Positions 56,901 to 64,000 of a DNA stretch of 64,000 nucleotides are shown here, piece by piece. Below the pieces are notes generated by a model. That model worked only from the letters and a program-made list of their open reading frames with translations. It made no database searches and was not told the DNA's origin. Numbering within the stretch: the stretch's first letter is position 1; every line of letters begins with the position of its first letter. The DNA comes from Paguma larvata (taxonomy: Eukaryota > Chordata > Mammalia > Carnivora > Viverridae): assembly GCA_030068075.1 (NCBI GenBank), contig CM057841.1, forward strand, positions 46,913,030 through 46,977,029, read 5' to 3'. The position numbers were made by a program, and so were the translations under genes.

Positions 56901-57349
56901 CCGTGCAAATAATCCCTAGGAATGAGTTGACCACGGTACAGTCAGAGATGAGGCCTTCTCCTGGGGCGGTCTTCTGAGAGGATTCCTCAAGACTCATTCC
57001 CACAGGCCTCCTCTGTAGGAAACAAGCCAGAGAAAGCAGCATTCAGAGAAAATGGGGGACAGAGAAGGGAAAGGCGATGATCCCACATGCATACAAGGTT
57101 GAGTGTTCACCACACACAGTTGGTGTTTGGTTCTGAGGTGACCTGGAGACTTAAGTACTTACAGTCAGGTCAGCAGCTTCCTTTGGATGGGCCCCTAAAA
57201 CCTGACTGGCCAGGTAATTGCTCTCTAGGAACAAAACAGTGGCATGTAGGGCTTGGAGCAAACAAGCCAGTCTCAGTCACTTAGTTCCCCCAGGAGAACA
57301 ACCTTTAGCACCTGAACACTAAGAATGACTCCATTCTCAGAACTCCCCC

Positions 57350-57480
57350 TCCCCCCAGGAGGTAGGTAAGATTATTTATCCCCATTTGGCAGCTGGGGAG
57401 GAAGTGAAAGAGCAAGAGGTCACAAGACTTGCCTGAAGTCCTTGACAGAGTAGAGATCAGACCTCAGAGGTTTGGGACTC
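57350..57480 (-). repeat. MIR fragment in the ATXN1L 3'UTR
   Basis: 'tatccccatttggcagctgg' and 'tcacaagacttgcctgaagt' resemble reversed MIR. Confidence 0.6.
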
Positions 57481-59170
57481 CTGATGACAGGCAAGGTCTC
57501 GGCCAGTCCAAGTACATTTCTAAAGGAAATGCCAGGATCATATCCTGGGAGAAGCCTCACCAGAGAGCTGGGTGGACAATACCCTGAGTTGCTTCAAGAG
57601 CCTGAAGACCCCTGAAAAACAAACAAAAAACCCACCCACCCACCTGAAAGCTGGTGGGGGAGCCTAATTCTCAATACCCAGTGGAAACCCACAGTCCAAG
57701 CTGATGCTAAAAGTTGTGAAGAAAACGTGGGCTTAAGACACAAGTGGACAAATGCAACTAAGATTAAGAATGCTCTTTGCAGAGGAATTCTCCACCATGA
57801 AATGAAATCTAGGAGACTTCAGGTACTGGAAACTTATCAAGACTATCCCAGAACCTTAGAGCTGGCTGTGGGAGGGGATGGTTCAGAGAAGTCTGAATGC
57901 TGATGGGAAGTGGAATAAGATGGGAGGGGCTGTGTAAAAACACGAGGATGGGCACTGCCCAGTCAGGTGTATTTGCCCTCACCCAGGGCACAGTTCCCTT
58001 CTTGTTTCTCTACCAAGCTGTTCAGCTGCAGAAGAGGAGGGGACATGATTTATGAGTTTTTAAAAATAGGAAATATAACTGAAAAGGAAATCAGAGAGAC
58101 CCCTACACACCAAAAACTAGAGGTCTTGGTCAGAGTAGACAAAAACAATTTTGCAGAAAGGGAAAGGCAGTGCAGCTACAAGTCAAGCCCAGGTCAAGAC
58201 ACCATGCAGAGGTTTGGGCAGCAGAAGGTTGGGGGCAGCGCAGGCACTTAGGCACAACATAGAGGAGGAGAGTAGGGGACTGGGTTAAAAGGTCCACTGG
58301 TTCTTTCAAAAGTCACCATTACCAACTAGAAATTCAGTACAATTTCAAAGTAGGTCTGGCATGCTGGGTAAGAGGAGCTTTGTTAGGTGAGCTTCCTTTC
58401 CAGAAGCCCTGCCTAGAGCCTGGTCACCTGGCCATCAGGTCTTTCTCCCAAAGTCCCCTAACTGGGTCCCCGCCAAAGCAGTACTTCACTCTGAACCCGA
58501 GAGGGGTTTCTCTCTCTCCTGGTGCTAGAAGCCTTGCGGGAGGAATGGTGGGGAGATGGGAAAGGGCTGAAGCACAGGATCAAGCAGAGTCCTGTAGATG
58601 AGTGCTCCTCCCCCACAAACCCACAGACATCTGTAACAAAATCACCCTTTAAAGTGCACAGCTCTCAAAATAAGAGTTCTGGGTGGGAACCCTCTTAATC
58701 CCAATCATGGGGCTTCCTGCCCTCCCACCACAAAAAAGAAAGGAAAAAAACTTCAGACAGTTGAACTGCTACTATAAGCTGTGGATCATCATTTTTGGCT
58801 CTTTCTTTGCTCCCTCCCTCTGCCACCTGCCCCCAAAGCCCGACTTTCCCCTTGCAAGAGCTAGGGATGGGGAGGAAAGAACAGGGAGGCCCTGATATTT
58901 GGAATGTTTCTTATCCTGTGTGCACCCCCATCCTTCCTTGGCTCAAGCCTGCTGCTCCCCATCGCAGCACCCTCTGGGGCTGTCCTGAAAGGCTGCCATG
59001 GGGTAATGAGCAACAGACCCTGCCTTGGGAGGCTGCCTTCATGCCTCCGCTTTCCCCCCAATCTCACTGCCAAGAGAGCCATTCCCTGCTCGGCATGTGC
59101 AAATCCTCTGCCTGCTCACGGTGAGGCCCAGCTCTGGGGTGAAGCCCCAGTCCTGGTCTGGGAGAGAGGT

Positions 59171-61237
59171 TCATTTTCCTGCATTGGAACGCCCTTCGAT
59201 GGACAGCTTCACCTCCTGTGAAATGAAAGAGGGACGGAGCAGCGCAGCCCGTGCCTCCTCCCCTTGCATGCTGTATCTTTGGAAGCTTGGGGCTGGCCAG
59301 CAGGCCTGAGCACCAGGCTCCGGCTGCGAGGGCTCTACCATTTGGGAGCCCTCGCCTGGCGGCTGGCTCTTCCCCTCACTGTCACATTGCTCTCTGGGTC
59401 CCAAGACTGTCCTCTCAGGCCTTTCTCGGGCAGGACCCAGCTGGCCTGGGGGAGCACAGCTAGCCTGAGAAACTGAGTTACTGTTCAAGCTCTGTAAACT
59501 GATAGAGATGCAGACATCTCCCACCTGCAGCCGATGGCAGGGCAAAGAGAAGAGCTGTGCAGTCCGCCCAGGGCTGCAGGAGGACCAGCCCTGGCCATAT
59601 ACAAAGAAGGGGTGCTCAGGGGGCACCTCGATGCTCACTTTGCTCTGCTGCTCACCAACCACGAAATGCAGCATGACAAATCCAGGCCACTGGCTCTCCT
59701 GAATGTCCACGACCGTGCTAGAGTCAATCTTCAGTCCCCCACTCACTTCGGCACTGCGCACAAAGTCCTGGGTCTGGAGGTCCTCCACCCGCTTCAGCTC
59801 CCCTGTAGCCAGCTGGATGATGGCGCCTTTCATGAAATGGGAGGGCACGTGGGAGGAGGTAATGGGGGGTGGCGTCGGCTCCTTATCTGGGAAGGTGGCT
59901 CTGGCCTGCATGTCCAAACTTGATGCCACCAGGATCTCCGAGCCCATGGGCAGCAGACCTGGGTCAGTTCCAGTGGGCACCAGGTTGCCATTGGCTACAA
60001 CCATTGCTTTGGGTAAAGGTCTATGTTTCACCGGTTCCTGATGGGATTGAGGGTAGAACCCCCGGGCCTGGTTTTTCTCGGCCATCTCTGCTGGGTTCCT
60101 GGCTGACCCTCGTCCCTCACCCTGATGGTCGGGTGTATGATGGGACAGGTTAAGAGGGCTGGGCTCATCCTTCCTCTGAGCTGTCACCACACGATAGTCC
60201 TGAGAAGCTAAAGCGCCAACCACCCGCTGGACCTCAAGGTCGGTGTCTGGGGTCCCTCGGTGTGCCGGCACTGCCACCTCCACCCGTGCAGTCTGAGAAC
60301 CTGAAAACAACTGTCCATCCACCACACATTCTACCACTGGTACCAGTCCCTGGCCTTCACTCTTGCTGTTGGGGGAGTCGAGGGCTTCGCTTTCCCGTCT
60401 TACTAAGTTTCGTTCTCGCTGTCTCTGTCCATTGGCAGCGGCTGCTTCCAGAGCAGACTGGCCCTCCTGAGGGGTAAGAACTGGACTGGCACCTGCTGGA
60501 GGGGTTTCATGCAAAGTGTACCCAGCAGGTAGCCTGGACATCTGATAATAAATGGGCATCCGGCCTGGAGCAAGGTCCAGTGGCTGAGTACTCGAGTGAT
60601 GTGGCAACTGCCCAGGTGGGGAGCTGGCAGAAGGGACTTTGTTGAATGAGTGGGCTGGGGAGGAAGCCTGAGGGGGAGGAGTGGCTCCTTCTGCCAGGAG
60701 CGAGGCATATGGCACAAAGTGTGGAAGGTGAGAGGTGGCGAGGTTGGCAGAAGGAGAAAGGAGGGGACTTGGTAGGAAATTAGGTGGCACAGCATAGGGA
60801 AGGCTATAAGGAGACCCGATAAACTGCAGAGAGGTGGACGGGAGTTGAGCATAGTGGATCGGGGGATAGTGGATTCCTGGATGTTGAATCAGTGAAGACG
60901 CTACATTAAACGTGGGGGGCAAGGGGCTCATGTTCACCACAGATGGGAGGCCAGTTGGGGAGAAGGTAGCAGGTGGCACAGCCACCTTATACAGCATACC
61001 ATACTGGTCCACTGTCAGACCAGTGATGGCCTCAGCTCCATCACCCCCCAGGCTGACTCTGGCTCCTGCCTGGCTCTGCCCGGCCACCACAACCCCTCGG
61101 GACCATTCAGAGGCATCACTGGAGGGTGTGTGGTTAGTTGAGCAGCTGGTAGTTCTCCCCATATCCTCGCTGGTCACGGGGAGGTCTCGTTTCTTTGGTG
61201 GAAGGCATTCCTGACTCCTCTCATGAACAGGTTTCAT
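59171..61237 (-). CDS. ATXN1L: ATXN1L (ataxin-1-like, BOAT), complete
   Basis: One uninterrupted 688-residue frame on the minus strand, starting MKPVHERSQE and ending EGRSNAGK, which I recognise as ataxin-1-like. It is one residue short of the human length as I recall it. The N-terminal two-thirds is Pro/Ser/Leu-rich and low in predicted structure. The AXH domain spans about residues 458-585 (bases 59,483-59,866), with HFMKGAIIQLATGELKRVED at its start and HPFFVYGQGWSSCSPGR near its end. There is no polyglutamine tract, unlike ATXN1. The family binds Capicua, SMRT and HDAC3 and acts in transcriptional repression in the nucleus. The start has A at -3 (CAATATGA). Two upstream ORFs precede it. 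Confidence 0.98.
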   Translation of the reverse strand: MKPVHERSQECLPPKKRDLPVTSEDMGRTTSCSTNHTPSSDASEWSRGVVVAGQSQAGARVSLGGDGAEAITGLTVDQYGMLYKVAVPPATFSPTGLPSVVNMSPLPPTFNVASSLIQHPGIHYPPIHYAQLPSTSLQFIGSPYSLPYAVPPNFLPSPLLSPSANLATSHLPHFVPYASLLAEGATPPPQASSPAHSFNKVPSASSPPGQLPHHSSTQPLDLAPGRMPIYYQMSRLPAGYTLHETPPAGASPVLTPQEGQSALEAAAANGQRQRERNLVRRESEALDSPNSKSEGQGLVPVVECVVDGQLFSGSQTARVEVAVPAHRGTPDTDLEVQRVVGALASQDYRVVTAQRKDEPSPLNLSHHTPDHQGEGRGSARNPAEMAEKNQARGFYPQSHQEPVKHRPLPKAMVVANGNLVPTGTDPGLLPMGSEILVASSLDMQARATFPDKEPTPPPITSSHVPSHFMKGAIIQLATGELKRVEDLQTQDFVRSAEVSGGLKIDSSTVVDIQESQWPGFVMLHFVVGEQQSKVSIEVPPEHPFFVYGQGWSSCSPGRTAQLFSLPCHRLQVGDVCISISLQSLNSNSVSQASCAPPGQLGPARERPERTVLGPREQCDSEGKSQPPGEGSQMVEPSQPEPGAQACWPAPSFQRYSMQGEEARAALLRPSFISQEVKLSIEGRSNAGK

Positions 61238-61354
61238 ATTGCTTTGTGGTGTTCCTGGAGCCTGGAAGGGGTCGGCTTGCTCCTTGGGGCATCAGAAGGG
61301 GCTTCTCTGTGGCTCCCCTGCACCCCTCTCTGTTGCTGGCTGGGGCGCCCACAT
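61221..61354 (-). promoter_or_regulatory. ATXN1L: Two upstream ORFs in the ATXN1L leader
   Basis: uORF1: ATG at 61,354-61,352, 20 codons then TGA at 61,294-61,292. uORF2: ATG at 61,292-61,290, sharing the A of that TGA (TGATG), 23 codons then TGA at 61,223-61,221, 14 bases past the end of the main ATG (61,237-61,235) and in another frame. Both upstream ATGs have C at -3, so are predicted weak. Translation of them is inferred only. Confidence 0.85.
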
Positions 61355-61357
61355 CTG
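61238..61357 (-). other. ATXN1L: ATXN1L 5'UTR part of the coding exon
   Basis: Acceptor TTTGTTCCCTAG ends at 61,358, so 120 bases of leader precede the start codon in this exon. Confidence 0.88.
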
Positions 61358-62510
61358 CTAGGGAACAAATCAGAAGCAAAGAAAAGTAACCTAGGGATGA
61401 ACCAAGTCAAAGGAAGTAGCAGAAACCGTGCCCATGGAGGAAGATGTTAAAAAGGGGGCTGCTGGGGGGAAAAATGTATGAGAAGGGGCAAACAAGGATG
61501 CCACTCCCCCATCCATCCAGCCCAGAACATGAAAGAAACAGGGAAACCACAGACAGCTATAAGAATAAACACTCGATGCGTAAATAACCTTTGTGCTCTA
61601 CAACCCCAGAGAGACTCACATCGTCACGATTAGTTGTGCCTTGACAGGGACCCTGACTCTTCCCAGCCTTCCTCTCTAAGAGAAGACTTGACCACATGGT
61701 CTCTGCTGCTGGTTCTTTTCCTAAGCTTCTCCTTTTGTCACCAAAGACTACCGTGCTATCTTCTTTCCTGAACATATGACCTCATCCTTGCTTCCTTTCC
61801 CCAGCGTAATTTGGGTTATGATCTCACCTTTTCCCATCCCCCACCCCCACCCCAGACCTGGTTAAACTCTCATCTTCCTTTGCCTCATATCACTATTACC
61901 TCAAAGACCGAGGTGACAATGAAAAAATGGTATATTCTTTGCCCCATGAAATACTACATTCAAACTTGAGCCCCATGGGGACAGAGATTGTACTAGTGTG
62001 TTCCAGAATTTATCTGTTTCTCCTCCTCCCTAAAGAGCAACAAAACTCTTCTGACCTCACAAAGACTTTTTACCCCTGGTCTGGAAAGACTTCTTTTCTT
62101 CTTGTTGGCCATCTTCAATGTACTTTTTCATTCATTCTCTTTCTATTGTCTTGTGTATTTTCTTTGGCCAATGGCTCCTTTTCCATTGTAGATCTGCTCT
62201 AGGCACAACTTCCTAAAATTCTGGCTCCATTCCTCCAAACATGCCTGTTTATTACTATCTTAGGTCTATATGATTCATAAGAAAGTTCTCTCTGCCCTTT
62301 CTCTTACTGTCACCTTTCATACGTGCTTTTGTCCATTGTCATAAAGTATCCTTTTGGTCTGAACATTTTAATGCATATGAACTTGGTCACCTATTTCTTC
62401 CAATCAAGGCTCCACTTCTTTAGATCTGGGTATCACACTGTGTTCTGTTTTTCCATCTTGAATCCCAGATGCTTTTTCTGCAACAAGGTATCCAAAGCTC
62501 CTGTTATTAC
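61358..62510 (-). other. ATXN1L: ATXN1L 5'UTR intron
   Basis: GT-AG: GTAATA donor reading down from 62,510 and CTAG acceptor at 61,358. An L2-like fragment may lie near 61,930-62,200. No gene is seen. Confidence 0.8.
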
Positions 62511-62578
62511 CTGAGCTTCCAGTGGTGCCTCTGAGCAGCTGTAGTAAGCAGCAGTGTCCTCCCCACTGCCTTGGGAGC
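62511..62578 (-). other. ATXN1L: ATXN1L noncoding 5' exon
   Basis: 68 bases between acceptor TTTCTGTCTTCTAG and donor GCTCAG|GTAATA on the minus strand. It contains no ATG. It fits the internal noncoding exon expected for this three-exon gene. The first exon and promoter are probably beyond 64,000. Confidence 0.8.
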
Positions 62579-64000
62579 CTAGAAGACAGAAACAGGGATA
62601 AAGTAAGCAGGAGCCTAGACTCTCACTTTCCCCTGAGTCATCAAGAAAGGGAATTCTAAAGCCACAAAAACATTAAAGTCCATGAGTCCCTGCCTCATCT
62701 TCTGCTCCTCAGGTAATAGCACATTTGTCCAGAGTGTCTAGGCATTTGAAAAGAGAAAAAGCTATGACTTAAGCTCTAATTTGTAGGAAGACATGCCTGA
62801 AAAAAAATTTTCAAACTGTATTGTTGTCCTAAATGTCATCTTCTTCATTCTCTACCTGTACCCATTCCCAAAGGTTAAATTTACTTCCAATCCCAATTTC
62901 AGGTACATGCACAGGCAAAAATGGAAGACTCAACATTACTCTCACGTGATCAATGGGAAGCTGGAAAAATCAACTGCATTGATTTCACCTTTATTCAGGG
63001 ATGTTGAAAACAGATGTGGAGGTTATTTAAATGACAAAAGTGGCACTAGAGAAAAAGAACAATTATTTATGTTTCTGGGGCAGAAAAAGAGGTCAAGGGG
63101 AGTCACTCAAGGGGAAGCCTTTATTAACAGATTTTCAGGGTAAAAAAAAAAAAAAGGATCCTTTGTGTGTGTGTGTAAAATGTTCTGAGTGACAACTTCG
63201 TACCAAGTGCTGAATCAGGTGTGACAGAAAATGAAAACACTGCCTTGGTCCTCATGTAGCTAACAAGGGGGAAACAAAACTCCTACTAAACTATCAGTAT
63301 CTGAATCTACACGTGCCAGTAACATCAAGCACCGAAGAACAGCACCTTAATCTCTCAAAATGGCTAAAGTAATATTGGCCACTACTCTGAGAAACCACCC
63401 ACCGTCCTGCCCAAGTCCTACAGAAATGCAAGCCTCTAACCAAAATGAAGGCAACGTTTCTCTCTCAATCGGGTGGCAACATGTGTATGTACAAGAAAAG
63501 GTGACAAGATAAGAAAACCTGGGGTAAGAAAAATTCTCAGTTTCATAAACACAAATTACACAGTGGGCACAAGTCCTGCATCCCTTCTTTGCCAGCTTCG
63601 GTTCCAGCTGAAAAGCAATTAGCTTTCTCTCATTCACAACAGAAATTGGGGTCACATCTCCAATCCTTCAATGATCTTTGCTTACTGCAATTAAAACCTG
63701 AAGGAAAACCCGCCTCTAAGTTAGCCAAACACAGCCTAATAAAAGAACTAAAAGAGGCAAAAGGTGAGGGAATGACAACAAAGAGCCCAGCCTGTGTACC
63801 AGGTTCCCACAACGGAAAACACATTTCGGAATCTGAAACCTCGGCTTCAGGAAGGGCTCAAAGAGGATTTCTCAGGGTGGAGACGCGGCTTGTGACACTG
63901 ACCGAGCTAACGGGGGTGGGAGTCCGTCCCGGAGAGCTGCCAACGTTGCCAGAGTCCAGAATCAAGAGAATGTGTCCAAAATTCGTTGAGGGCGAGAGGT
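62579..64000 (-). other. ATXN1L: ATXN1L upstream intron and right edge
   Basis: No exon recognised. A poly-A run lies at 63,141-63,155 and (GT)8 at 63,161-63,176. An L2-like piece lies near 63,185-63,275. CpG content rises from about 63,880, perhaps the edge of the ATXN1L promoter island. Confidence 0.5.

Larger units (their letters stand above)
53900..59170 (-). other. ATXN1L: ATXN1L 3'UTR (approximate extent)
   Basis: Downstream of the ATXN1L stop on the minus strand, about 5.2 kb without introns, felid SINEs or another gene. A minus-strand AATAAA lies at 53,926-53,921, a candidate poly(A) signal. Another is at about 53,145. The true end is unverified. The length agrees with the long 3'UTR I know for this gene. 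Only a MIR remnant (57,350-57,480) is embedded. Three miR-19-type seed matches are noted under findings. Confidence 0.7.

Noticed and set aside
60403..60852. 149-residue minus-strand ORF overlapping ATXN1L in another frame
   Set aside because: Contained in the ATXN1L coding sequence, with no independent start context or known homologue.

Overview
This window is mammalian nuclear DNA, almost certainly from a cat-family (feliform) carnivore. About fifty copies of the felid tRNA-derived SINE are scattered through its left and middle parts. Each has a head resembling GGCGCCTGGGTGGCTCAG, a CT-rich body and a tail of the AAATAAATAAACATT type. Genes have multi-exon structure with GT-AG introns and CpG-island promoters. 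No bacterial or viral gene cluster is present.

Three protein genes are recognisable, in the order and relative orientation I know from human 16q22: IST1 (minus strand), ZNF821 (plus strand) and ATXN1L (minus strand). IST1 runs off the left edge. Its first two coding exons lie at 878-965 and 295-475, and its 5' noncoding exon ends at 20,724 inside a CpG island at about 20.2-21.07 kb. The 19.7 kb IST1 intron between them is packed with SINEs, old L1 and L2 fragments and a full-length dead Tigger1 DNA transposon (about 14.6-17.7 kb).

From 21 to 33 kb the DNA is repeat-rich and carries no coding exon. A second CpG island at about 33.48-34.42 kb is probably a ZNF821 promoter. The ZNF821 coding sequence is complete in six exons from 37,574 to 50,736 (412 codons), with a poly(A) signal at 51,015. 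It encodes two C2H2 zinc fingers, a degenerate third finger, and four 23-residue STPR repeats. One of its introns uses a GC-AG splice pair.

ATXN1L lies convergent to ZNF821. Its whole protein (688 residues, AXH domain near the C-terminus) is in one exon at 59,171-61,237. A roughly 5 kb 3'UTR runs leftward to about 53.9 kb and a 68-base noncoding 5' exon lies at 62,511-62,578. Its 5' leader contains two short upstream ORFs, the second overlapping the main start codon. The block from 53.15 to 64 kb has no felid SINE, in sharp contrast to the left half.

The three genes do not form a pathway. IST1 acts in ESCRT-III membrane remodelling, ZNF821 is a predicted nuclear DNA-binding protein, and ATXN1L is a transcriptional co-repressor partner of Capicua. 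I found no previously undescribed biological system. The points most worth a second look are the ATXN1L upstream ORFs, the ZNF821 GC-AG intron, the coding A10 run abutting the IST1 splice donor, the clustered miR-19 seed matches in the ATXN1L 3'UTR, and several dated nested insertions.
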